Positions 44,343 to 52,884 of a DNA stretch of 64,000 nt are shown here, one piece after another. The notes beneath the pieces were generated by a model. The model was not told where the DNA came from. It was given only the letters and a program-made list of their open reading frames with translations, and made no database searches. Positions within the stretch are counted from its first letter, which is position 1. Each line of letters begins with the position of its first letter. The DNA comes from Pyxidicoccus parkwaysis (GTDB lineage Bacteria > Myxococcota > Myxococcia > Myxococcales > Myxococcaceae). Position numbers and translations under genes: made by a program. The stretch spans positions 8,484,001 through 8,548,000 of the forward strand of contig NZ_CP071090.1 of the NCBI RefSeq assembly GCF_017301735.1, given 5' to 3'.

Positions 44343-47300
44343 CCGGCCATCTGACTGGCCTGATTGCCGCCGCCCTGCTGGCGGCCGCCCCCGGCGCGCC
44401 CTCGCGCGTCGTGCCGAACACCAACCCCATCGTGTCCAAGGCGAAGGAGCGCGACGAGCTCATCGCCAAGCTCAAGCGCGACATCTTCAAGGTGGACCGC
44501 TCCATCGGCGAGACGGAGAAGCTCATCTCCAAGAGCCGCAACGCGCCGTACCTGCCGGACCTCCAGTTCCGGTTGGCCGAGCTCTACGTGGAGAAGAGCC
44601 GCTACGTGTATTACCTCCAGGCCGAGTCCCGGCCGGAGGGCGCCAGCGGCGCCATCGTCTCGCCCGAGACGCGGCTCATGAAGCAGAAGGCCGTGCAGAT
44701 GTACTACCGGCTGCTGCGCGAGTACCCGGACTTCAAGGACTCGGACCAGGTGACGTTCTACCTGGCGCACGAGCAGCGCGAGTTGGGCCAGTTCGACGAG
44801 ATGCTCAAGACGCTCGGCGACCTGACGCGCAAGTACCCCAACAGCCCGCTGCGGCTGGAGGCGGAGCAGATTCTGGGTGACCACTTCTTCGACAAGGCGG
44901 ACCTCGTCGAGGCGGAGAAGCACTACCAGGCGATTCTGGAGGCCCCGCCCTCCCCCGTGCACGATTTGGCCCGCTACAAGCTGGGCTGGATTCGCGTCAA
45001 CCAGGCCAAGCACGCGGAGGCGGTGACGTTCTTCGAGGCCGCCGCCGCCAGCGCTCCGCTGCCCGGCGTGGACGTGAAGAAGGCGCTCAACGTCAAGCGC
45101 GAGGCGCTGCTGGACCTCGTCTACAGCTACACCGAGGCCCGCCCCGCCAAGGGCGCGCTCAACTACTTCGAGAAGCTCAGCGACAGCCGCGCCACCTACG
45201 CGCTCGCGCTGGACAAGCTGGGCAACCGCTACTTCATCAAGCAGCAGTACGAGTTCGCCATTCCGGCCCTCCGCAAGCTGATGGAGATTCAGCACGACCC
45301 GGAGATGGACCTGGAGCGCGGCCAGAAGCTCTATGACGCAATCAAAGCGTCCAAGGGCAAGGTGCTCCCGGAGCCGGAGGACCTGCGCTTCCTCGTGCGC
45401 GCCGCGGTGGAGAGCAAGACGGACCCGGAGCTGGCGGAGGCGGACCGCAAGAAGCAGATTGCCGAGCTGGAGGAGATGGCCCGAGACCTCTCCACGCAGC
45501 TGCACCTCGCGGCGCAGAAGAAGGAGGACAGGGACCTCTACCTGCGCGCGGCCGCGGCATACGAGGCCTACCTCGGCCTGTTCCGTCCCGACCAGTACGT
45601 GCGGCCCATCATGAAGAACCGCGCGGACGCGCTCTTCGCCGCCAACGCCTTCCCCGAGGCCGCGCGCCAGTTCGAGGAACTGGCCCGCTACAGCGCCAAG
45701 GCGAAGGACGCCAAGGGTGAAGAAGAGGCCCTCAACGCGGCGCTGCTCGCGCACTTCTCCACGCTCAAGCCGGAGGAGGCTCTCAAGCGCAACGCCTTCG
45801 AGGTGGCGGACGCGCGGCAGGCCATGAAGCTGCTCGGCGCCGAGTTCGTCTCGCGCTACCCGCAGAGCGCCAACGCCCTCAACGTGAAGTTCAACATCGC
45901 CCGCGCCTACTACGAGGACGGCGAGTACGCGAAGTCCGCGGAGCTCTTCACGGCCTTCGCGCTGACGCACCCGCAGCACAAGGAGGCCGCCGTCGCCGGC
46001 AACCTCGCGCTGGACAGCCTGCGGCAGATGAACGACTTCAAGGGCCTGGACGCGACGGGCAAGAAGTTCCTCGCCGCGCCGCTGCCGCAGCAGTTCCGCG
46101 CGGACGTGCAGAAGATTCTCACCGAGAGCCGCGCCGAGGCGCTCGACGAGCTGGCGCTGCAGAGCGCCCAGGAGACGGGCGACGTCGTCCAGGGCCTCGT
46201 CAAGGTGGCGGACGAGAACAAGAACACCGACATCGGCGAGAAGGCGCTGTACGGCGCCTTCACCGCGGCGCGTGAGAAGCGCGACATGCAGGCCGAGCGC
46301 GAGCTGGGCGCCAAGCTGGCGCAGGACTACCCGAAGAGCCAGTACCTGTCGGACGTGCTGCTCACGCTGGGCCGGCACGCGGCGGAGTCCGCGGCCTTCG
46401 GCGAGGCGGCGGGCTGGTTCGAGCAGGTGGGCCAGAAGCTCGGCGGAGACTTCGCCGCGGTGGACGGCTGGCTGGCCGGCGCGCGGCTGCGCATGGCTCT
46501 GGGCGAGTACAAGGAAGCGGCGCGCAACCTGGAGGCCGCGTCCGAAGTGGCGGGTGCGCGCAAGGCCGAGGTGCAGGTGCTGCTGGCCGAGGCCCGGCTG
46601 AAGCAGAAGGACTACCTGCGCGCGAAGACGGCCGCGGAGGCCGCGCTGAAGCTGGACGCCACCAACGCGGGCGCCGCGGCGGTGCTGGCCGAGGTGCAGG
46701 CCACCACCGCGCCCACCGCTCCGGCGGACCCGCTCATCGCCACGCTCACCAAGGCGGTGCAGGGCCCCAACGGGCAGACGGAAGAGGCCGCCAAGGGCCT
46801 GTGGTTCCTCGGCGAGGTGCTCTACCGCGGCTTCAAGGACCTGCCGGCGGACAAGGTGGAGGAGAAGGTCTCCGCGCTGCAGGCCCTGGAGGGCATCTAC
46901 ACGCAGGCCGCGCAGCTCGGCTACCCCGAGTGGGCGGTGGCCTCGCTGTGGAAGCTGGCGCTGGCGTACGGCCACATCGCGGACGTGGTGGAGGCGACGC
47001 CGGTGCCGGCGGGCCTGTCCGCCGCGGAGACGCAGCAGTTCCAGGCCGCCGTGAAGGAGCAGGTGGCGCCGCTGAAGCAGCGCTCGGAGGAGGCCTTCAA
47101 GGCGTGCCTCTCGCGCGCCGAGTCGCTGGAGGTCTTCAGCGCCGCGGTGCTGGGCTGCCGCACGCGCTCGGAGACGGCGTCGCTGCCGGTGCCGCAGCCG
47201 GGCACGCCCACGCAGCCGGCCGCGCTGGAGGAATTGCGCAAGAAGGCGGAGCGCACGCTCAGCGCGGAGTCGCTGGAGGCGCTGGGCCTCGGGTACCTGG

Positions 47301-47608
47301 ATGCTCGCCAGTACGGCATGGCGCAGCTCACCCTGGGCCGCGTGACGGAGCTGCAGGACACGCGCGCCTCGGCGCACAACGCGCTGGGCGTGGCGCTGCT
47401 CAACATGGGTGACGCGATGGGGGCCCGCGCGGCGTACGCGAAGGCCATGGACTCGGACCCCACCTACGCCAAGGCCCGCCTCAACCTGGCCGCGCTGCGC
47501 TGCCGCTTCGGCGACGTGGACGGGGCCCGCCGCGAGCTGGCCGTCCTCAAGGACGTCAACACGCTCACCGGCGCGGACGTGGACGGAGGGTGGAAGGCGT
47601 GCAAGTGA
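44339..47608 (+). CDS. Large TPR protein, GltD/NfsD-like
   Basis: A protein of 1089 residues made mostly of TPR and TPR-like repeats after a short hydrophobic start. The N-terminal part has RDELIAKLKRDIFKVDRSI, then repeats such as QFRLAELYVEKSRYVYYL, QVTFYLAHEQRELGQFDEML, EAEQILGDHFFDKADLVEAEKHY and, near the end, ALGLGYLDARQYGMAQLTLGRV and AHNALGVALLNMGDAMGARAAYAKAM. It probably lies in the periplasm as the scaffold of the complex. It overlaps the preceding gene (ATGA) and the next (GTGA). Size and place match the large TPR member of Glt/Nfs clusters. Confidence 0.84.
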   Translation: MTGHLTGLIAAALLAAAPGAPSRVVPNTNPIVSKAKERDELIAKLKRDIFKVDRSIGETEKLISKSRNAPYLPDLQFRLAELYVEKSRYVYYLQAESRPEGASGAIVSPETRLMKQKAVQMYYRLLREYPDFKDSDQVTFYLAHEQRELGQFDEMLKTLGDLTRKYPNSPLRLEAEQILGDHFFDKADLVEAEKHYQAILEAPPSPVHDLARYKLGWIRVNQAKHAEAVTFFEAAAASAPLPGVDVKKALNVKREALLDLVYSYTEARPAKGALNYFEKLSDSRATYALALDKLGNRYFIKQQYEFAIPALRKLMEIQHDPEMDLERGQKLYDAIKASKGKVLPEPEDLRFLVRAAVESKTDPELAEADRKKQIAELEEMARDLSTQLHLAAQKKEDRDLYLRAAAAYEAYLGLFRPDQYVRPIMKNRADALFAANAFPEAARQFEELARYSAKAKDAKGEEEALNAALLAHFSTLKPEEALKRNAFEVADARQAMKLLGAEFVSRYPQSANALNVKFNIARAYYEDGEYAKSAELFTAFALTHPQHKEAAVAGNLALDSLRQMNDFKGLDATGKKFLAAPLPQQFRADVQKILTESRAEALDELALQSAQETGDVVQGLVKVADENKNTDIGEKALYGAFTAAREKRDMQAERELGAKLAQDYPKSQYLSDVLLTLGRHAAESAAFGEAAGWFEQVGQKLGGDFAAVDGWLAGARLRMALGEYKEAARNLEAASEVAGARKAEVQVLLAEARLKQKDYLRAKTAAEAALKLDATNAGAAAVLAEVQATTAPTAPADPLIATLTKAVQGPNGQTEEAAKGLWFLGEVLYRGFKDLPADKVEEKVSALQALEGIYTQAAQLGYPEWAVASLWKLALAYGHIADVVEATPVPAGLSAAETQQFQAAVKEQVAPLKQRSEEAFKACLSRAESLEVFSAAVLGCRTRSETASLPVPQPGTPTQPAALEELRKKAERTLSAESLEALGLGYLDARQYGMAQLTLGRVTELQDTRASAHNALGVALLNMGDAMGARAAYAKAMDSDPTYAKARLNLAALRCRFGDVDGARRELAVLKDVNTLTGADVDGGWKACK

Positions 47609-48117
47609 GCCCGCTCCATCCCCGCCGTATCGCGCGCGCCCTCCTCGTAGGGGCCGCGCTCGTGGCGTCCAGCGGTTGCTCCTCCGAGGGCGGCGACCTG
47701 GAGGGCAGCGTGTCCGCGCTCATCGACCTGCACTACGAGCGGGCGGAGGCGCAGTGGTCCCCCGGCGAGCTGGCCATCAGCTTCATCACCCCGCAGGGCT
47801 CGGGGGTGAACACGGTGCTGAAGGTCAGCGCCGTCGTGGGGGACATGATTCCGGAGGGCTATACCGGCCCGCTGGACATCAACCTCGCGGAGGTGCTGGG
47901 AGACGGCGCGCAGCGCGGCGCCGTTGGCCGCAGCGTGCTGGATGAGCCGGCGCGCACCTTCCCGCAGCTGGAGGTCGGCGCACTGAAGGTGGGCAGCACC
48001 GCCACCGAGCCCGGCAGCCGCATCACCGGCGACTTCCACGTCACCTTCGTCAACGGCACCGACGTCTTTTCAGGCCGCACCATCTTCGGAAGCTTCGAGG
48101 CTACGGTCCAACAATGA
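47605..48117 (+). CDS. Small lipoprotein of the Glt/Nfs-like operon
   Basis: A lipoprotein of 170 residues. The GTG at 47605 overlaps the previous stop (GTGA) in the manner of the operon, and the signal ends in lipobox SSGC; the frame from 47590 is possible but less likely. The mature domain is beta-rich and related to the lipoprotein at 12059-12607: EL-x-ISF, NTVLKVSA, DEPARTFP and GDFHVTF..GRTIFGSFEAT. It is probably an outer-membrane or periplasmic accessory of the machine. Its stop overlaps the next start (ATGA). Confidence 0.78.
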   Translation: MSPLHPRRIARALLVGAALVASSGCSSEGGDLEGSVSALIDLHYERAEAQWSPGELAISFITPQGSGVNTVLKVSAVVGDMIPEGYTGPLDINLAEVLGDGAQRGAVGRSVLDEPARTFPQLEVGALKVGSTATEPGSRITGDFHVTFVNGTDVFSGRTIFGSFEATVQQ

Positions 48118-48749
48118 AGCGCATCCTCCTGCTCACCCTCCCCCTCCTCGCCGCCTGCGGCCCGAAGTACGGCATGCGCGTGCCCGGCTCGCTGGAGAAG
48201 AAGCTGCCCTACGAGGCGCGCATCGAGCTGCTCGAGGCGGAGAATGATTTGGCGCTCGCCATCGACAAGGTGGACGAGGCCGACAACGAGATTGGCCGCG
48301 CGCGCGACAACATCCGCCGGGCCCGCTCCCGCCAGGAAGCGGCCGAGGACGAGGTGGACCGCGCCACGGACGAAGTCTCGCGCGAGGTGGCGAAGCTGGC
48401 CATCTCCGAGGCCGAGGCCCGCGTGGAGTACTTGCGCGCGAAGCAGCGGCTCAGCGTGGGCCTGCGCGAGGTGGAGAAGCTGTCTTTGCGCTGCGCCTTC
48501 GCGAAGTTCGAACTGGCCCGCCTCACCGCGGCCCGCAAGGCCAAGGTGGCAGGCAGCGAGAAGCTGGAGCCGAAGGAGTTCGAGGCGCAGGTGTCCGAGT
48601 GCGAGGCGGAGGTGAAGGAGGAGCGCGCCGGCCTGGCCGAGGACGAGAAGGAGGAGAAGGCGGCGCGCGAGGCGTGGGAGGCGAAGAAGACCGCGCTCGC
48701 GAAGAAGACCTTCGACGCACGGGCCAGTCCCTACGTGGAGAACCTCTAA
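48114..48749 (+). CDS. Coiled-coil lipoprotein of the Glt/Nfs-like operon
   Basis: A lipoprotein of 211 residues (lipobox LAAC) consisting almost wholly of charged helix: ARIELLEAENDLALAIDKV, DEVDRATDEVSREVAKLAI, EFEAQVSECEAEVKEERAG. Long coiled coil is likely, with a short conserved end (FDARASPYVENL). Such a protein could span part of the periplasm or hold the outer-membrane barrel. It sits between the small lipoprotein, with ATGA overlap, and the last TPR gene, whose ATG follows its stop directly. Confidence 0.82.
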   Translation: MKRILLLTLPLLAACGPKYGMRVPGSLEKKLPYEARIELLEAENDLALAIDKVDEADNEIGRARDNIRRARSRQEAAEDEVDRATDEVSREVAKLAISEAEARVEYLRAKQRLSVGLREVEKLSLRCAFAKFELARLTAARKAKVAGSEKLEPKEFEAQVSECEAEVKEERAGLAEDEKEEKAAREAWEAKKTALAKKTFDARASPYVENL

Positions 48750-50675
48750 ATGACGACGACCGCCGGCTTCCTCGTCCTCCAGCTGCTGACCGCGCAGGCC
48801 TCCGGCCCTGACGCGGCCACGCTCGAGCGCACCGCCGCCGTGGAGAGCGCGCGGCTGGAGCAGTCCCCGGACGACGCGGACGCGCTCTACCGCCTGGGCA
48901 CGTCCTTCCTCGCGCTCAACACGCCGAAGAAGGCGGTGGAGCCGCTGACGAAGCTGGTGGAGCTGGCGCCGGACCTCGTGCCGCCGAAGCTGGCGCTGGC
49001 CCGCGCGCTGCGCCTGTCGGGTGACGCGGAGAAGGCGCGCACGGTGCTGGACACGGCCATCGCCGCCTTCCCGGAGGACTCCACCCTGCGCGCGGAGCGG
49101 GGCCTGCTCGCCCGCGTGCTGGACGAGGTGGACGTGGCCATCAGCCAGTACTCGGTGGCCTCGGAGCTGTCGCCGAAGGACGCGGAGCTGCGCTTCAACC
49201 TGGGCGAGGCCCTGCAGCGCGCCGGCCGCACCGACGACGCGGTTGAGTCCTACCGCGAGGCGCTGAAGCTGGACACGAAGCTCAACGTCGCGCGCGTCAA
49301 CCTGGGCAAGGCGCTGGCGGAGAAGGGGCTCAACGGCGAGGCCAAGGACGTGCTGCGCGAGGCCACGCGCGAGAAGCCGGGCGACGCGGAGGCGCACTAC
49401 AACCTGGGCGTCATCCTCATGCGGGAGAACGACCTGGGCGGCGCCATCGCCGAGTACCAGCAAGCCATTGCCGCCGAGCCGAAGCACGCGCGCGCGCACA
49501 ACAACCTGGGCGTGGCGCTCAACGAGAAGGGCGACCCGCGCAAGGCCACCGAGTCCTTCCTCAAGGCCATCGCCGCGGACCCGAAGTACGCGGAGGCGCA
49601 CTTCAACCTGGGGCTCGCGTACTTCCAGCTCGGCGACAACGTGCGGGCCACGAAGTCCTTCGAGAAGGCGCTGGTGCTGGAGCCGCGCCGGGCCAGCGGG
49701 CCGTACACGCAGCTGGGCCACCTGTACCTCGCGCAGGGCAAGAAGAAGCAGGCGGTGGCGGCCTTCCAGAAGGCGATTGAGAAGAGCGTCGAGGACGGGA
49801 AGCAGACGCCCGAGGCGTACCAGGGCCTCGCGCGCGCGTACCTCGGGCTGGGCAAGCCGGACGACGCGGTGGCCACGCTGAAGACGGCGGTGGACGCCTT
49901 CCCCAAGGACGCGAGCGCCCGGGCGGCCTACGGCGACGCGCTCAAGGCCAAGGGGGATTGGGACGGGGCCATTGCCCAGTACGAAGCGGGCGTGGAGCTG
50001 TCGCCCACGACGGAGTCGCGGCTGGCGCTGGCGGATGCGTACGCGAAGAAGCGGGTGAGCGCGAAGGCGAAGCCGCTGTACGAGGCGCTGCTGAAGGAAG
50101 AGCCGGGCAACCACGTGGCGCAGCTGGGGCTGGCGGACCTGCTGATGGCCATGGGCGACTACGTGGCGGCCGAAGGTGTGCTGAAGCCGAAGGAGGGCGA
50201 AGAGCCCGACACGGCGGCGCTGGCGCGGCTGGGCATCGTCCACTCGCGGCGCGGCCGGCCGGACCTGGCGGTGACGGAGCTGGAGGCGGTGGTGGCCAGG
50301 GACCCGGCGCAGTTGGAGGCGCGCGCGGAGCTGGGCTTCATCTACCTGCGCGGCGGTGACGGCGCGAAGGCGAAGAAGACGCTGACGGGCGTGCTCGCGG
50401 TGGACCCGCACCACGCGCTGGGCCTGCTGTACCTGGGCCACACGCTGTACCAGCAAGGCAACGCGAAGGAGGCGGAGAAGTCCTTCCGCAAGTCCGCGCA
50501 GGAGGACCCCTCCTTCGCCGAGCCCTACAACGCGCTGGGGCAGTTGCTGGAGGCCGCGAAGCGCACGGACGAGGCGAAGCAGGCCTACGAGACGGCGGTG
50601 AAGCTGCAGCCGGACCACGAGGACGCGAGGGCGGCCCTCAAGCGGATGGCGACGGCGGCGGCTCCGGCGCCGTAG
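48750..50675 (+). CDS. TPR-repeat protein, last gene of the Glt/Nfs-like operon
   Basis: A protein of 641 residues with a short hydrophobic start, probably a signal, and about fifteen canonical TPR units of 34 residues (AEAHYNLGVILMRENDLGG, ARAHNNLGVALNEKGDPRK, AEAHFNLGLAYFQLGDNVRA, AEPYNALGQLLEAAKRTDE). It begins at the base after the previous stop. It probably acts as a protein-interaction scaffold of the envelope complex, comparable with TPR members of the Glt system such as GltE or GltI. The operon appears to end here; two hairpins follow. Confidence 0.85.
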   Translation: MTTTAGFLVLQLLTAQASGPDAATLERTAAVESARLEQSPDDADALYRLGTSFLALNTPKKAVEPLTKLVELAPDLVPPKLALARALRLSGDAEKARTVLDTAIAAFPEDSTLRAERGLLARVLDEVDVAISQYSVASELSPKDAELRFNLGEALQRAGRTDDAVESYREALKLDTKLNVARVNLGKALAEKGLNGEAKDVLREATREKPGDAEAHYNLGVILMRENDLGGAIAEYQQAIAAEPKHARAHNNLGVALNEKGDPRKATESFLKAIAADPKYAEAHFNLGLAYFQLGDNVRATKSFEKALVLEPRRASGPYTQLGHLYLAQGKKKQAVAAFQKAIEKSVEDGKQTPEAYQGLARAYLGLGKPDDAVATLKTAVDAFPKDASARAAYGDALKAKGDWDGAIAQYEAGVELSPTTESRLALADAYAKKRVSAKAKPLYEALLKEEPGNHVAQLGLADLLMAMGDYVAAEGVLKPKEGEEPDTAALARLGIVHSRRGRPDLAVTELEAVVARDPAQLEARAELGFIYLRGGDGAKAKKTLTGVLAVDPHHALGLLYLGHTLYQQGNAKEAEKSFRKSAQEDPSFAEPYNALGQLLEAAKRTDEAKQAYETAVKLQPDHEDARAALKRMATAAAPAP

Positions 50676-50743
50676 TCCACGTCACGCCCACGCCGAAGGC
50701 CGCCCCTCACGCCGGCATCCCGGACACGGATTCCTCCGTGCCG

Positions 50744-50874
50744 AGGGGAGGAGCACCGCACGCATCCGGACTCCTCCCCTGTCGCTGAGACTCGGGGAGC
50801 GCGATTGCCTTCGCGCCGTGGGGAGGAGCGCCGCACGAATCTGGCCTCCTCCCGTGTCGCTGGAACTCGGGGGC
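50744..50874. repeat. Two diverged direct repeats, each with a GGGGAGGAG/CTCCTCCC hairpin
   Basis: Units of about 57 bases at 50744-50800 and 50819-50874 share GGGGAGGAGC-CCGCACG, CTCCTCCC and GTCGCTG-ACTCGGGG. In each the GGGGAGGAG and CTCCTCCC arms can pair over a loop of about 15 bases. They lie after the operon and before a convergent gene, so they may end or stabilise transcripts. No T run is present. Confidence 0.6.
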
Positions 50875-50896
50875 GTGGCCCGCCTCGCCCCGGGCT

Positions 50897-51427
50897 TCAA
50901 ACGACCTGGACGGAGCGTCGGCCGTCGCGGCTGAGCTGGTTGCTCGGGAAGAGGAAGCCGAAGTCCGGGTCCGCGAAGATGTTCACCCGCACCTCGAGGA
51001 GGCCCAGCGCCAGCGCGCGCCCCGGGAGGTTGAGGATGCTGTCGGTCTCCCCCACGTCCAGGCGGGCGCCGTCGGAGTTCGCTCCCGTGAACAGGAAGTA
51101 CTCCGTCACCTCCGTACCCACGGGGATGGGCGCGCGTCCCGGGGCTTGCGATTGGGTGTCGAAGGTCGGGTAGGCCGTCGCGACGGTCCTGGATGGGACG
51201 ATGAGCCTGCCGCTGCTCGGGTTGGTGAGCTGCACGTGGTAGCGCACGTTGCGCAGGGCGATGCCGAGCGGCGCGGGCGCGTTGTGCGCCTGGACGCTGA
51301 AGGTGAAGCGCTCGTTCGGGCTCAGCGCGTTGGGGACGGCCGGGACGATGGACGTCACCATGCACTCGACCTGGGTGCTCAGGTAGTTCCTCACGGCCTC
51401 GCGGAGGTCTGCCAGGTTGATGGCCAT
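50897..51427 (-). CDS. Hypothetical protein, beta-sandwich-like
   Basis: A protein of 176 residues with no signal peptide. Ribosome site AAAGGAG precedes the ATG at 51427 by 8 bases. The N-terminus is helical (LADLREAVRNYLSTQVECMV), and the remainder has strand patterns of an Ig-like or uncharacterised sandwich (SPNERFTFSVQAHNA, RNVRYHVQLTNPSSG, LGLLEVRVNIFADPDFGFLFP). I do not recognise the family. It is convergent with the TPR gene and stands alone, upstream of the EamA transporter in the same direction across a 211-bp gap. Confidence 0.72.
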   Translation of the reverse strand: MAINLADLREAVRNYLSTQVECMVTSIVPAVPNALSPNERFTFSVQAHNAPAPLGIALRNVRYHVQLTNPSSGRLIVPSRTVATAYPTFDTQSQAPGRAPIPVGTEVTEYFLFTGANSDGARLDVGETDSILNLPGRALALGLLEVRVNIFADPDFGFLFPSNQLSRDGRRSVQVV

Positions 51428-51638
51428 GATGTGGCTCCTTTCAGTGTGACTGCGTTCAATTGCAGTACGGAGCCGTCGCGCATGGGGTTACGGCGCGTCG
51501 CGTGTCATCGCTCGACGTGCGGAGTGCCTGCTCGCGCGACGAGGGAACGACGCCCGGGACGGGCTGCCTCGCGTCACATCTCATCGCGCCGCACTCAACC
51601 TGGGAGTGAGCTTCCGCGCGTGAGACATGCGCCCCTGC

Positions 51639-52490
51639 TCAACCCGGTACGCCGAGCAGCACCGCGCCCACCGCGACGAGCGCCGCACCCGTGAGCTGCC
51701 TGCGCCCCAGCCGCTCACCCTGGAGCGCGGCGAGCGCCAGCGCGAAGGTGATGGAGGTGTTGCGCAGCGTCAGCACCACGCCCGCGCCACTGCTGCCCAG
51801 CGCGGACAGCAGCAGCGCGAAGGACAGCGTGCAGACGATACCGGCGATGATGACGAGCCCAGGGCTCATCACCACTTCTCGCTTGAGCGTGGCCCAGCCG
51901 AGCTTCCGTACCCGCTCCACCACGAGCACCGGCAGCGCGACGAGCAGCCCCGTGGCGAACAGGGCCGGCGGCTGCGAGCCCTGGCCGAGCGACAGCTTGT
52001 AGCTCAGGTGGTAGCCGGCGATGCACACCGCCGCCAGCGCCGCCCAGGCCACGCCAGATGCCGCCGGGCCGGCCGGGCGGGACAGGTTCATCACCAGGAG
52101 CCCCAGGCCCAGCAGCACCACGCCGCACACCATCCACACGGACACGGCCTCGCCCAGCCACAGCACGGACACGGGCCACACCAGCAACATGGCCCCGCCT
52201 CGAGACACCGTGTACGTGAGCCCCAGCGGCGCCTGCTTCAGCGCTCGCGAGAGCGACGCGAGGTAGATGCTCTCACACGCGCCCGCGCCCAGCGCCCACG
52301 CGAAGCCCTGCGCCGTGGGGAAGGCCTGCCCGCGCATGCCCAGCGTCCACAACCCGCCGCCCACCATCGAGACGGCGATGACGCTCACCACGCCCACCTC
52401 GGGATTCGGGTGCCGCTTGAGCAGCGCGTTCCACGCGGCATGGAGGAACGCGGACGACAGCACCAGCAGCAGCGCGACGGTCTCCAACAC
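51639..52490 (-). CDS. EamA/DMT-family transporter
   Basis: An inner-membrane transporter of 283 residues with ten hydrophobic segments in two repeats, typical of the drug/metabolite transporter superfamily (EamA). The start VALLLVLSSAFLHAAWNALLKR and the ending TGAALVAVGAVLLGVPG are characteristic. GTG at 52490 follows AAGGAG closely; the longer frame to 52658 is not protein-like. The substrate is unknown; family members export amino acids, nucleotide sugars or drugs. Confidence 0.88.
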   Translation of the reverse strand: MLETVALLLVLSSAFLHAAWNALLKRHPNPEVGVVSVIAVSMVGGGLWTLGMRGQAFPTAQGFAWALGAGACESIYLASLSRALKQAPLGLTYTVSRGGAMLLVWPVSVLWLGEAVSVWMVCGVVLLGLGLLVMNLSRPAGPAASGVAWAALAAVCIAGYHLSYKLSLGQGSQPPALFATGLLVALPVLVVERVRKLGWATLKREVVMSPGLVIIAGIVCTLSFALLLSALGSSGAGVVLTLRNTSITFALALAALQGERLGRRQLTGAALVAVGAVLLGVPG

Positions 52491-52884
52491 GGCTCCTTCA
52501 CGACGGCGGAGCCCCGTGTGTAACGCGAATGTCCCATCCGCGCAGTTCCCTCGTGAGCACCGGGACTGTGCTCCAGAGGGATGGTCGGGGCTGTGCTTGA
52601 AAGAAGGAGACAGTCCACGACTCGCGGATTGGGTATTGCCCGGTGAGGGAGGCCCCATTCATCCTTCGCGGGTCGCGCACTCACGATAAGAGACTGGAGG
52701 AACCTGACCCGTTCGTCCCTCGCGGGTCGGCACTCGTGGTAGCTCCCTGTTCGGAAATGTCGGGACATTTGAGCTGGGCGCGCCCGCGCAAAACCCCCGA
52801 CATTTCCGAACAGGGAGCTATCGGCGCCACCCGGGAGCGGGGGTCACGGCGCCCCGGATGTGAACCCGCGCCCGTCAATTCCTC
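52491..52884. other. Gene-free stretch of 394 bases
   Basis: Between the EamA gene and the exported protein gene I see no coding sequence. It contains the second palindromic element (52740-52820) and two imperfect copies of a segment CTTCGCGGGTCGCGCACTC / CCTCGCGGGTCGGCACTC (near 52663 and 52716). Confidence 0.6.
52740..52820. repeat. Dispersed palindromic element, copy 2
   Basis: A perfect 25-bp inverted repeat at 52740-52764 and 52796-52820 contains the same core as copy 1 (CTGTTCGGAAATGTCGGG) and extends 7 bases further outward. The 31-base loop ends with the same GCGCAAAACC. Core identity with the copy at 10849 is nearly complete over 66-67 bases. Confidence 0.87.
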
